Shown: positions 26,919 through 34,882 of the stretch, one piece after another
How the letters are laid out: every line of letters starts with the position of its first letter
Position numbering within the stretch: position 1 is the stretch's first letter
Made by a program: the position numbers and the translations under genes
Origin: Acidobacteriaceae bacterium
GTDB lineage: Bacteria; Acidobacteriota; Terriglobia; Terriglobales; Acidobacteriaceae
Assembly (NCBI GenBank): GCA_003165075.1
Contig: PLSM01000119.1
Location: 103,027-167,026 of the forward strand
Direction of reading: 5' to 3'
Length of the DNA stretch: 64,000 bases
Notes under the pieces: model-generated
The model's input: the letters and a program-made list of their open reading frames with translations, nothing else
What the model was told of the DNA's origin: nothing
The model's database searches: none

Positions 26919-27894
26919 CATGATCGTCGTCACTGGTGCAGCCGGTTTCATAGGCCGCAATGTGGTAGCGGAATTGAACCTTCGCGGCCGCGATGACCTT
27001 TTGCTGGTCGACAATCTGGGCCGCGACGAGAAATGGCGCAATCTCGTCGGGCTCCACTACGAAGATATTATCGAGTCTCAAGATTTTCTTGCCCGCTTGC
27101 AGGCCGACACTCTTCCCGGAATTGAAGGCGTAATTCACCTGGGAGCATGCAGTGCGACCACCGAACGCGATGCCGGATTCCTGTTGCGGAACAACTACCA
27201 CTACACACGAACGCTTTGTGAATGGACCTTGCGGCACAAGGTCCGGTTCATCTACGCCTCAAGCGCGGCCACCTACGGCGACGGCAGCCAGGGCTACGAC
27301 GACGACCTGGCGGCTTTGGATCGGCTGCAACCGCTCAACATGTATGGCTACTCGAAGCACATGTTCGACCTGTGGGCACACAGGTATGGATTCTTCAACC
27401 GTATCGTGGGCTTGAAGTATTTCAACGTCTACGGCCCCTATGAAGATCACAAGGAAGACATGCGCTCGGTGGTGCACAAGTCCTACCAGCAAATCAGGAA
27501 TACCGGCGTCGTCAAACTGTTCAAGTCCTATCGGCCGGAATACGCAGACGGGGAACAGTTGCGCGATTTCATCTTCGTCAAGGATGCCGTGGCGATGACG
27601 CTGTTCTTCCTTGAGAACCGAATCCCAAGCGGGTTGTTCAATTGCGGAACCGGAAAGGCGCGAAGCTGGAAGGACCTGGCAACTGCCGTGTTTTCTGCGC
27701 TGGACCTGCCGCCCGTAATTGAGTTCATTGAGATGCCGGAATCGTTGCGAGGAAAGTATCAGTACTTTACCCAGGCCAGGATGGCGAGAATGCGGGCTGC
27801 CGGATATGCCCAGCCGTTTACCTCACTCGAAGACGGGGTCAGAAAATATGTGACCGCGTATCTTGACCCGCACGAGGGAATCACTGCCGCCTGA
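26911..27894 (+). CDS. hldD: ADP-L-glycero-D-manno-heptose 6-epimerase
   Basis: This extended SDR of 327 residues has the NADP loop IVVTGAAGFIGRNVV, GACSATTERD, YASSAATYGDG, and the catalytic YGYSKHMFD. FNVYGPYEDHKEDMRSVVHK follows and is strongly characteristic of RfaD/HldD. It makes ADP-L-glycero-D-manno-heptose for the LPS inner core, the last step of the operon. ATG 26911 follows GGGGGG by about 9 bases and overlaps hldC by 8 bp. The presence of LPS heptose supports a Gram-negative host. gmhA is not in the window. Confidence 0.93.
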   Translation: MSNMIVVTGAAGFIGRNVVAELNLRGRDDLLLVDNLGRDEKWRNLVGLHYEDIIESQDFLARLQADTLPGIEGVIHLGACSATTERDAGFLLRNNYHYTRTLCEWTLRHKVRFIYASSAATYGDGSQGYDDDLAALDRLQPLNMYGYSKHMFDLWAHRYGFFNRIVGLKYFNVYGPYEDHKEDMRSVVHKSYQQIRNTGVVKLFKSYRPEYADGEQLRDFIFVKDAVAMTLFFLENRIPSGLFNCGTGKARSWKDLATAVFSALDLPPVIEFIEMPESLRGKYQYFTQARMARMRAAGYAQPFTSLEDGVRKYVTAYLDPHEGITAA

Positions 27895-28442
27895 CTCAAA
27901 AGCGAGCGACGGCCGCGCGGGGACACTTGGCCGACACCGGGGGAGCAACGAGCAGCACGGCGACGGTCACTGGTTTACCGATGAGTAACCCCGCCCCCCA
28001 TCCCCCTATTCTGTGGGTAAATTCCTTATTTTCATGCGTTTAGGGTAGGGGTTGCGCGGCAAAATATTGATTCTGCAAGAGTTGCCGGCAGAATATAGAA
28101 ACTAAAAGAGTTAGGCCGCGTTTTTGGGACGCGGCGGATTGTTGGCTTCGCAGATTCAGGAAGACAAGCACTCTTCTGCGCCCGTCCGCGCGCCGGTTCA
28201 CAACGGGTGGGCCGATTGGCGATGCTTCCCGCTCTTGCCATCGACTTCTCGGCGATCCACTCAAATCCAATTATGCGCCGCGTGTACTTGATTCAATGCA
28301 AAAGGGCAGCCATTCTCGGGGTTCGAAGGGAAGAGCATTGCCGGACGGAGTGGCGTAAGAAAGCGCTCGGGCCAGCCAGTGGCGTATAGATGGATGAGCG
28401 GTTGATGAGCCGCCGTCAAATCATTCAATTGTAAGGATCTTA
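27895..28442. other. gene-free stretch between hldD and the tRNA
   Basis: About 550 bp without a supported gene. It contains a C-rich run (about 27990-28010), an AT-richer stretch (28020-28110), and TTCTGC/GCAGAA inverted arms near 28073-28097. No integrase, attachment-site repeat or known RNA is recognised. It may contain the operon terminator. Confidence 0.4.
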
Positions 28443-28517
28443 TGGTGGGCGCTGCAGGATTCGAACCTGCGACTTCCACCGTGTGAAGGTGGCACTCTAC
28501 CGCTGAGTTAAGCGCCC
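28443..28517 (-). tRNA. tRNA-Val (anticodon CAC)
   Basis: On the minus strand a complete cloverleaf is seen. The acceptor stem GGGCGCT pairs with AGCGCCC. The anticodon stem CCACC/GGTGG encloses loop TTCACAC, giving anticodon CAC, which reads GUG. The T arm is GCAGG-TTCGAAT-CCTGC. The CCA end is encoded at 28445-28443. The length is 75 bases with CCA. Confidence 0.95.
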
Positions 28518-28946
28518 CTGGGAGGGATGGCGGAAGTCGCGCCAGAGGGGCATCCCATGGGTTAGAGTAACACCAGCAGGGCTTTACGGCCAACCCGCAC
28601 GGAACCTCCGCCGGGGCTGCCCAGACCCACGACACGCCTAATGCGCTGGAGAGCCAGATCGATCCGTAACTCGAGCGAGTCCGCACCCGACGGCGAGGCT
28701 GTGTTGCGCCCCGTTTCCGGGCTTGGCGGCATGGAACTGGCCGGCGCGGGCCCGGGGATGTCCCGTCTTGCCGGCTCCGGCGCCTCCGGCTTCAGTTTGC
28801 CTCTTGCGCACGCACGCTCCGGCGGAAACCGGCCCGGCGCAAACCCTGATCCAGCCCCCGGCCAGGAGCCCCCAGAAGACCCAAATTCCGGCGCGGAAAC
28901 CGCTAACCCTGCGCAACCTTCCGGCGGGGGCGGGGTTGAAGAAGAT
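28518..28946. other. region upstream of the sigma factor gene
   Basis: The frame of the sigma factor is open back to 28641, but the extra residues are Gly/Pro/Ala-rich and low in complexity. They have no resemblance to sigma factors, so they are read as leader sequence. The divergent tRNA promoter and the sigma promoter should both lie here. No clear -35/-10 was found. Confidence 0.45.
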
Positions 28947-29618
28947 ATGGCAACCCTGGTCCTGGACAACCCGGGCATGGGCGCTGGTCAGGCTTCGCAG
29001 CCAGGCGTGACACCCGGCGCATCCCGCGGCCGCAACTACGGCGCGGACGAGTCGAGCGACGCCGCCATTATGCTGCGCGTGGCCGCAGGCGATGAATCGG
29101 GCTTCAACTACCTGGTGGAAAAGTATCACCGGGCTATGATTCACTTCCTGTTCCGCATGGTGCGGAACGAGGCGATTGCAGAGGAAATGGCGCAGGAGGT
29201 GTTTCTGCGCGTTTACCGCTCGCGCGAGAGCTACCGGGCAGAGGCCAAGTTCACCACCTGGCTCTACCGGATCGCGACCAACCTGGCGGTAAACTATGCG
29301 CGCGACACCCGCCACGAACGGGCCGCGCAAACTGTGCATCTGGACGCGCCCGACGAGGAAACCGGGACGACCCCGGACGTGGCCGACGACGAGCCGTCGG
29401 CGGAGCAGCAACTACTGCAAGAGGAGCGCATGAAGGCCATTCGTACCCATGTGATGGCCTTGCCTGAGCGGCAGCGCTTGGCGGTGCTGATGCACAAGTA
29501 TCAGGAGATGGATTACCGGCAGATCGGGGAGGTGCTGAAACTGAGCGAGTCGGCGACCAAGTCGCTGCTCTTCCGCGCCTACCAGACTCTGCGCGACAAG
29601 CTGAAGGATTTTGTGTAA
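28947..29618 (+). CDS. ECF RNA polymerase sigma factor (RpoE-like)
   Basis: The protein has 223 residues from ATG 28947. Region 2 reads GFNYLVEKYHRAMIHFLFRM and AEEMAQEVFLRVYRSRESY, followed by FTTWLYRIATNLAVNYARD. Region 4 reads LPERQRLAVLMHKYQEMDYR, then QIGEVLKLSESATKSLLFRA. It redirects RNA polymerase to envelope- or stress-type promoters. The next gene is a zinc-finger anti-sigma factor 44 bp downstream, so it is probably held inactive by that membrane protein. No Shine-Dalgarno sequence is evident, and the start could lie further upstream in the open frame. Confidence 0.9.
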   Translation: MATLVLDNPGMGAGQASQPGVTPGASRGRNYGADESSDAAIMLRVAAGDESGFNYLVEKYHRAMIHFLFRMVRNEAIAEEMAQEVFLRVYRSRESYRAEAKFTTWLYRIATNLAVNYARDTRHERAAQTVHLDAPDEETGTTPDVADDEPSAEQQLLQEERMKAIRTHVMALPERQRLAVLMHKYQEMDYRQIGEVLKLSESATKSLLFRAYQTLRDKLKDFV

Positions 29619-29662
29619 GTAAAAATAGCCGGATTCGACCGGCAGGGAGTGGGGTGGTATCC

Positions 29663-30160
29663 ATGGAACGGACAATGAACAAATGCACAGCAATGGATCG
29701 CAAGCTGGCCGACATGCTGCTCGATCCGGGCGCGGCGCCTGCCAAGGTTACGGCTCATGTTGCGGAGTGTGACCGCTGCCGTGAGGAGCTGGAGGATTTG
29801 CGCGCGACCATGGCTCTGCTGGATACCTGGGAGAGCCCGGAGCCCAGTCCGTACTTCATGACCCGCCTGAATGCGCGGCTGGACGAGGAGCGCCAGGCGC
29901 AGCCGGCCGGCTGGCTTGAGCGGCTGCGCGCACGCCTCGCCTACGGCCCTCAAATGCATGTGCGTCCGCTGGCGGCTATGGCGCTGACGGTAATGGTGCT
30001 GCTGGGCGGTGGAACCTACCTGGGCGTCACCAACTGGGACCAGCCGGCTGCCGCGCCGGGACAGGCGGCCGTGGTCAACGACCTGCAATTGCTTGATAAC
30101 AACGCCCAATTGCTTGACCAGCTTGAGGCGCTTTCAAGCAACGACAACAACCAGAATTAG
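29663..30160 (+). CDS. zinc-finger (ZAS-type) transmembrane anti-sigma factor
   Basis: This 165-residue protein has an N-terminal domain with HVAECDRCREEL (His-x3-Cys-x2-Cys), the zinc-binding anti-sigma motif. One membrane helix follows at about residues 103-123 (PLAAMALTVMVLLGGGTYLG), then a periplasmic tail rich in Asn, Gln and Leu. It should bind the sigma factor encoded just upstream and release it on an envelope signal. The first ATG after GGGAGTGG is at 29663; a GTG at 29654 is also possible. The short periplasmic tail gives little room for a sensor domain. Confidence 0.85.
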   Translation: MERTMNKCTAMDRKLADMLLDPGAAPAKVTAHVAECDRCREELEDLRATMALLDTWESPEPSPYFMTRLNARLDEERQAQPAGWLERLRARLAYGPQMHVRPLAAMALTVMVLLGGGTYLGVTNWDQPAAAPGQAAVVNDLQLLDNNAQLLDQLEALSSNDNNQN

Positions 30161-30213
30161 GGTCAGATGCTTTTCCATTGAGAGATACAATCGGCAGGGG
30201 CTTGGGGGGGACC

Positions 30214-31101
30214 ATGATCGGGGCAACCAACGCGGGAACGACGCTGCGCGCGGCTGTAGCAGCCGCCACCCTGGTTGTGTGCATCCCCTGGGCTTTCGCA
30301 CAGCATAATTCTTCTCGCCCGGCTCCTTCTTCGCGGCCGAGCTATTCCGCGCCGCGGTCGCAGCCCTCCGGGCAGCAGGCTCCAAGGCAGCAGCAGGGAA
30401 GGCCGCAAAGCTACGGCCGTCCCGTTCAGCAATACCCGCAGTACCGCGGCGGGTATACGGCAAACCAGGGCCAGCAGCGCTACTCGCCGGGGATGCCGGG
30501 CCAGAACCCCGGCATGCGCCAGACGCCGATGAATCAGGCGCGTCCGGCTTATCCGGCTTCTCCCTACCAGGGACAGGGTTATGGCCGCCCAACCTACCCT
30601 GGCGCTTCTCAGCCCGGCTACGCCCGTCCCGGCTATTCTGGCAATGCCCAACCCGGCTACGCTCCCGCAGGCCACTTGGGCGCGTGGCTCAACGAGCATC
30701 GCGGTACCCCGGTTCAGGACCAGGAACGGATGCTGCGCAGCGATCCCAGCTTCAACCGGCTTCCGCAGTCTGACCAGCAGCGGCTGGTGCAGCAGTTGCA
30801 TCAGGTTGACCAGTTGCCCGACGCGCAGCGCCAGCGCCGCCTGGCCCGCACTGAGGCCCTGGAGCGTCTGTCGCCGCAGGAGCGGGCGCAGGTGAACAAC
30901 TCGTCGCGCCGCTGGACCACGCTACCGCCCGATCGCCAGGCCATGATGAAAGGCGCCTTCCAGGACCTGCGCGCGGTGCCGCCGGACCAGCGCCCCATGG
31001 TGCTCAACTCCAGCCGTTATCAGGGCGCCTTCAGCCCTGAGGAGCGGGGCATTCTCTCTGACATGCTGCGCGCAGAGCCCTACCAGCCGCCTCAGCGGTA
31101 A
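30214..31101 (+). CDS. secreted DUF3106 protein with a Pro/Gln/Tyr-rich N-terminal half
   Basis: The 295-residue protein has a signal peptide (LRAAVAAATLVVCIPWAFAQ). A long disordered half rich in Pro, Gln, Ser, Tyr and Gly follows, with YxRPxYPGxSQPGYARP-like repeats at about residues 115-150. The C-terminal half contains the DUF3106 helical pattern: RLSPQERAQVNNSSRRWTTL, then LPPDRQAMMKGAFQDLRAVP. It is the third gene after the sigma/anti-sigma pair, 53 bp downstream, and may be a periplasmic partner or target of that module. The biochemical role of DUF3106 is unknown. Confidence 0.78.
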   Translation: MIGATNAGTTLRAAVAAATLVVCIPWAFAQHNSSRPAPSSRPSYSAPRSQPSGQQAPRQQQGRPQSYGRPVQQYPQYRGGYTANQGQQRYSPGMPGQNPGMRQTPMNQARPAYPASPYQGQGYGRPTYPGASQPGYARPGYSGNAQPGYAPAGHLGAWLNEHRGTPVQDQERMLRSDPSFNRLPQSDQQRLVQQLHQVDQLPDAQRQRRLARTEALERLSPQERAQVNNSSRRWTTLPPDRQAMMKGAFQDLRAVPPDQRPMVLNSSRYQGAFSPEERGILSDMLRAEPYQPPQR

Positions 31102-31131
31102 GGCGCTTCCCGCCCCACCTACCCCATCCAT

Positions 31132-32088
31132 CTACTTGCGGTCCAGCTTCAAGATCGATGAACCAACTTCCGGCTCATCTTCAGGCGCGAACAGAATCCC
31201 AAACGCCCCGGCCGTCATCAGGAAAAGTCCCAGCCACGCGCGTGGCTCGATCGCGGGCCGTTGCAATATGAATCCCATCAGAAGCGTCATCAGGGGCGCC
31301 AGCACAAAGCGCATCGTCATGCGTGTCGCAGACAACCGCCGCATCAGCCAGAAGAGCAGCAGCAACGATGGCAACTCCACTGCAGCCGACCATGCCAACT
31401 CCGGTGAAATCGCGTTCCACCTCCAAACCATTTGCTCAGTAAGAGCACTCTGCGCTGCGAACCCCGTCGCTGCGGTCCCGCCCGCCATCACCGCGAGCGA
31501 AGCGATGGAGTTTGCGGGCAGTTCGTGCGCCACCTTCACCGCGCCGCAGTTGGCCGCAGCCACGCAGGCCGCCGCCAGAATCACTGCGCAAAAGGCGCCC
31601 CCACTTTCAATCGAACCAGGCAGGTCCACCGGAAACACAAGCAGTGTCCCAGCCACCGCCACCAGGGCGGCGAGCAGACCACTCCGGCTTTGCAGGCCAA
31701 CGCTTCTCCCCATGTAGGGCTCAAAGACCACTGCAAATAGGGGCGCAAGCGAGAACAGCGCCACCCGGGTCAGCTCACTAACCCATCCACGCGAGATCAG
31801 CACCAACTCGGCGGGCGCCACAAACAGTCCCAGGCCAATCAGCACTGCGGCCCCGGCTCCTCGCATTCGCGGCCACACCGTCCGTCGCGCCACCGCGAAC
31901 ACTGCCGATGCCACCGCCAGCATTGCAAAAGGCAGCGCCTGCCTTTCCATTGGCGGCGCCAGATTTGGAACCGGAGCCGGTAGCAGATCGGATCGCACTG
32001 CGCCGAGCGACCATAGAAGACAAAGAAGCAGCAATCCCGCCAAGGGACTTAGTCCGGCCCGTGCTCGACGGAACCAATTCGTCTTCAT
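31132..32088 (-). CDS. EamA/DMT-type membrane transporter
   Basis: The 318-residue protein has about ten hydrophobic segments, for example LAGLLLLCLLWSLGA, ALPFAMLAVASAVFAVA, VLIGLGLFVAPAELVLI and LGLFLMTAGAFGILF. The internal two-fold pattern and the final PLMTLLMGFILQRP...LGLFLMTAG are those of drug/metabolite exporters. The ATG at 32088 removes an unlikely Arg/Pro-rich leader that would begin at 32190. It is convergent with the DUF3106 gene and divergent from efp. The substrate is unknown. Confidence 0.75.
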   Translation of the reverse strand: MKTNWFRRARAGLSPLAGLLLLCLLWSLGAVRSDLLPAPVPNLAPPMERQALPFAMLAVASAVFAVARRTVWPRMRGAGAAVLIGLGLFVAPAELVLISRGWVSELTRVALFSLAPLFAVVFEPYMGRSVGLQSRSGLLAALVAVAGTLLVFPVDLPGSIESGGAFCAVILAAACVAAANCGAVKVAHELPANSIASLAVMAGGTAATGFAAQSALTEQMVWRWNAISPELAWSAAVELPSLLLLFWLMRRLSATRMTMRFVLAPLMTLLMGFILQRPAIEPRAWLGLFLMTAGAFGILFAPEDEPEVGSSILKLDRK

Positions 32089-32270
32089 GCTTCCGATCAA
32101 AACACATCGGCTCTGCAGCGGTTCCAAAATCGCTCTGACCCAAACCCCCGGGCGGCGAGGCCAAGTGAATTGCGGAATCGCTCGAAGCACCCTAAGCTAC
32201 AATGGAGATTGGGCCAAGGCCCTTCTATTTCGCGGAGTGACCGCATTTACAGCAAGGAGCTTCAACTCTT

Positions 32271-32831
32271 ATGGCGATTTCCGCCACCCAATTACGTCCA
32301 GGAATGATCATCAAGCACAACGAACAGCTGCATCTGGTCTTCAAGGTGGAGCACCGCACGCCCGGCAATCTGCGCGCCTTTATTCAGGCCAAATTGCGCA
32401 ACCTCAAGTCGGGCGCCATGTTCGAACACCGCTTCCGCTCCGCAGACGCCATTGAGAAGGTTGTCGTGGACGAGATTTCCATGGACTTTCTTTATGCCGA
32501 CGGCGACGACTACTACTTCATGAACCCCGTGGACTTTGAGCAGACTGTGCTGAAGGGTTCAACGCTGGGCGACGCGGTCGAATACCTTACCCCCAATCTG
32601 CAAATCAAAGTGAGCTATCACGACGGTCAGGCTGTGGGCATCGAGCTGCCATCGTCAGTCGAACTCGAAGTTGTGGAGACCGAGCCGGGCCTTAAGTCGG
32701 CCACTGCCTCCAGCGTCACCAAGCCCGCCAAGACAGAAACCGGGCTCGTGGTCCAGGTCCCGGCCTTCATCAACGAAGGCGAAAAAATCCGCGTCGACAC
32801 CAGCGAAGGCGCCTACCTCAGCCGCGCCTGA
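32271..32831 (+). CDS. efp: translation elongation factor P
   Basis: The 186-residue protein has the three EF-P domains: an N-terminal KOW-like domain, then the OB domains ending VPAFINEGEKIRVDTSEGAY. It binds the ribosome between the P and E sites and relieves stalling at proline runs. The tip loop of domain I reads TPGNLRAF, so the residue that is Lys34 in E. coli or Arg32 in Pseudomonas is Asn33 here. AAGGAG precedes the ATG at 32271. A hairpin terminator follows. Confidence 0.93.
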   Translation: MAISATQLRPGMIIKHNEQLHLVFKVEHRTPGNLRAFIQAKLRNLKSGAMFEHRFRSADAIEKVVVDEISMDFLYADGDDYYFMNPVDFEQTVLKGSTLGDAVEYLTPNLQIKVSYHDGQAVGIELPSSVELEVVETEPGLKSATASSVTKPAKTETGLVVQVPAFINEGEKIRVDTSEGAYLSRA

Positions 32832-32852
32832 AGTGACTGCTTTCTATCATCG

Positions 32853-32876
32853 ATGCCGGGGCAAACGCTCCGGCAT
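32853..32876 (+). terminator. likely intrinsic terminator after efp
   Basis: ATGCCGG (32853-32859) pairs with CCGGCAT (32870-32876) over a 10-base loop, and TTCGCTTTTG follows. It lies 22 bp after the efp stop in a gap between convergent genes. Confidence 0.5.
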
Positions 32877-32956
32877 TTCGCTTTTGCGCGGTGTCCCATT
32901 ATTTTTTCCCGCGGCAAATAGGGCAGCGGGATGCCCCAGGCTCAAATCAGCGGCCG

Positions 32957-34771
32957 TTACAACTGCACCAGCCTCGCCTCCAGCAGCGCCTCGATGGTGT
33001 CCAGCGCTTCCAGCACTTTATCTGACACAGGCGCATCCACCTGCACCACGGCCAACGCCTTGATCGGCTTGATCCCCGCGCGCTCGCGGCCCAGGGCGAA
33101 GTTGGCAATATTCACGCCTTGCTCGCCCAGAATGGTTCCGATTCTGCCAATCACGCCCGGCACGTCCAGGTTGCGGCACACCAGCAGATTGCCCTCCAGC
33201 GGTGCTTCGATGTCAATGCCGTCGAACTCCAGCAGCCGCGGCTGCTCGCCGTGAATCACGGTTGCCGTGGCGTGACTTGTGCCACCCGCCGTGTGCAGCT
33301 TGATGGCCAGCACCGTGACCGCGCCGCCGCGATGACTGTCCTGTTTCTCCTCGTGAATGCGGATGCCGCGTTCTTCCGCTACCGCCGCCGCGTTGATGCG
33401 GTTCACATTTTCCGAGCCTTGCAAAAGCCCCTCGATTGCCGCATTGCGCACCAGGTCGGTCTTGGCCTCGGCCAGCGCGCCTCCATACACCAGGTCGATG
33501 CCTTCGATTCCGCTCTTGCCGGCCTGCGCCAGAAACGATCCCAGCCGTCCCGCCAGGTCGATGTAAGGCGCCAGTTGCACATACTCTTCGTGGCTCAGCG
33601 AGGGAAGATTCACAGCATTCTGCACCACCCCCAGCTTCAGATACTCCCGCACCTGGCAGGCAATCTGAATCCCCACCGCCTCCTGCGCCTCGGCAGTCGA
33701 CCCGGCAATGTGCGGGGTCAGAATCACGTTCTCCAATTCCGCATACGGCGTGTTCTTGGCCGGCTCCTCCACAAATACATCCAGCGCCGCGCCCGCCACC
33801 TGCCCGCTCTTCAGCGCCGCCACCAGCGCCGCATCGTCCACCAGTTCGCCGCGCGCGCAGTTGATGATGCGCACTCCCTTTTTCATCGCCGCCAGCGTCT
33901 TGGCGTTGATGACTCCGGTCGTCTGCGGTGTGAGTCCCACATGCAGGGTGATGTAGTCCGCGCCCGCAATTAGCTCCTCCAGTGTCACCAGCTTGATGCC
34001 GTTTTCGCGCGCCACGGCTGCCGATACAAACGGGTCGCAGCCCATGATTTCCAGCCCAAAGCCCCGCGCCCGCTTGGCCACTTCCAGCCCGATTCGTCCC
34101 AGCCCCAGGATGCCCAGCGTCTTGCCTCGCAGCTCGGCTCCTTGCAGGCTCTTCTTCTCCCACTTCCCGGCGTGCATGGTGGTGTTGGCCGCGGGCAGCT
34201 TGCGCGCCAGCGCCAGCATCAGGGCAATGGTCAACTCCGCCACCGCCACGGCATTCGCGCCCGGTGTATTCATCACCACAATGCCTCGCCGCGTGGCTGC
34301 ATCGGCATCGATGTTGTCCACGCCCACCCCGGCCCGGCCAATCACGCGCAACTTCGGTGCCTGCTCCATCAACGCGTCATCCACCTGCACCGCCGAGCGC
34401 ACCACCAGCGCATCTGCGTCGGCCAGCGCCGCCGCCAGCCCATCGGGCAGCTTGTCGTGCGTCAGCACTTCCCACCCCGGCTCGGCCGCAAATACGGCCA
34501 GCGTCGCCGGAGAAACCTTCTCTCCCAGAACAATTTTCATCGTGTCTCCCTTGGTTTGCGCTGCGGCTTCATACTCGTCAAAGCGGATGCCGTGCTTCTC
34601 ACACAGCAGCTCGAACATTCGCACCACCGCCGCATGCGGCTTGCCTTCGCCCCGCTCATACTTGGTGACCGAGTTGGGATGCACGCCCAGCCGCTCGGCC
34701 ATCTCGTATTGATAGAGGTCCAGCTGCTTGCGTGCGATCAGCAGCTTCTCTCCAAAACTCAGTTCAGCCAT
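32957..34771 (-). CDS. serA: D-3-phosphoglycerate dehydrogenase with an N-terminal XRE helix-turn-helix domain
   Basis: This open frame encodes 604 residues. Residues 9-65 are an XRE-type helix-turn-helix (LLIARKQLDLYQYEMAERLG, VHPNSVTKYERGEGKPHAAV). From Met78 the protein is a complete type 1 SerA: MKIVLGEKVS, GRAGVGVDNID, the NAD loop LGILGLGRIG, catalytic Arg in CARGELVDD, Glu in FVEEPAK and His in LTPHIAGST, then ASB and ACT domains (LDVPGVIGRIGTIL). It makes 3-phosphohydroxypyruvate for serine. Both starts have ribosome sites: GGGAG before ATG 34771 and AAGGGAG before ATG 34540. Two products, of 604 and 527 residues, are possible. An aminotransferase gene precedes it. Confidence 0.88.
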   Translation of the reverse strand: MAELSFGEKLLIARKQLDLYQYEMAERLGVHPNSVTKYERGEGKPHAAVVRMFELLCEKHGIRFDEYEAAAQTKGDTMKIVLGEKVSPATLAVFAAEPGWEVLTHDKLPDGLAAALADADALVVRSAVQVDDALMEQAPKLRVIGRAGVGVDNIDADAATRRGIVVMNTPGANAVAVAELTIALMLALARKLPAANTTMHAGKWEKKSLQGAELRGKTLGILGLGRIGLEVAKRARGFGLEIMGCDPFVSAAVARENGIKLVTLEELIAGADYITLHVGLTPQTTGVINAKTLAAMKKGVRIINCARGELVDDAALVAALKSGQVAGAALDVFVEEPAKNTPYAELENVILTPHIAGSTAEAQEAVGIQIACQVREYLKLGVVQNAVNLPSLSHEEYVQLAPYIDLAGRLGSFLAQAGKSGIEGIDLVYGGALAEAKTDLVRNAAIEGLLQGSENVNRINAAAVAEERGIRIHEEKQDSHRGGAVTVLAIKLHTAGGTSHATATVIHGEQPRLLEFDGIDIEAPLEGNLLVCRNLDVPGVIGRIGTILGEQGVNIANFALGRERAGIKPIKALAVVQVDAPVSDKVLEALDTIEALLEARLVQL

Positions 34772-34788
34772 AAAAACAGCTCCCAGCT

Positions 34789-34882
34789 AGTGAACAGTGG
34801 ACAGTGGCCAGTGAACGGCTAACGATCAATAGCCTGCAGCCTGCAGCGAATGGCAACAACTGTTCACTGTCCACTGTTCACT
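34789..34882. repeat. 18-bp inverted repeat between the aminotransferase and serA
   Basis: AGTGAACAGTGGACAGTG at 34789-34806 is repeated exactly in reverse complement at 34865-34882, with 58 bp between. The far arm contains the stop codon of the aminotransferase and the near arm lies 18 bp upstream of serA, so the mRNA could form an 18-bp stem. The arms are themselves built from ACAGTG units. It could be a processing or attenuation structure, or a degenerate interspersed repeat. Confidence 0.7.

Noticed and set aside
28443-28517. tRNA as an integration site for a mobile element
   Set aside because: No integrase and no direct repeat of the tRNA 3' end were seen nearby.
28641-28946. N-terminal extension of the sigma factor
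   Set aside because: The extra residues are Gly/Pro/Ala-rich and unlike any sigma region; the ATG at 28947 gives a normal length.
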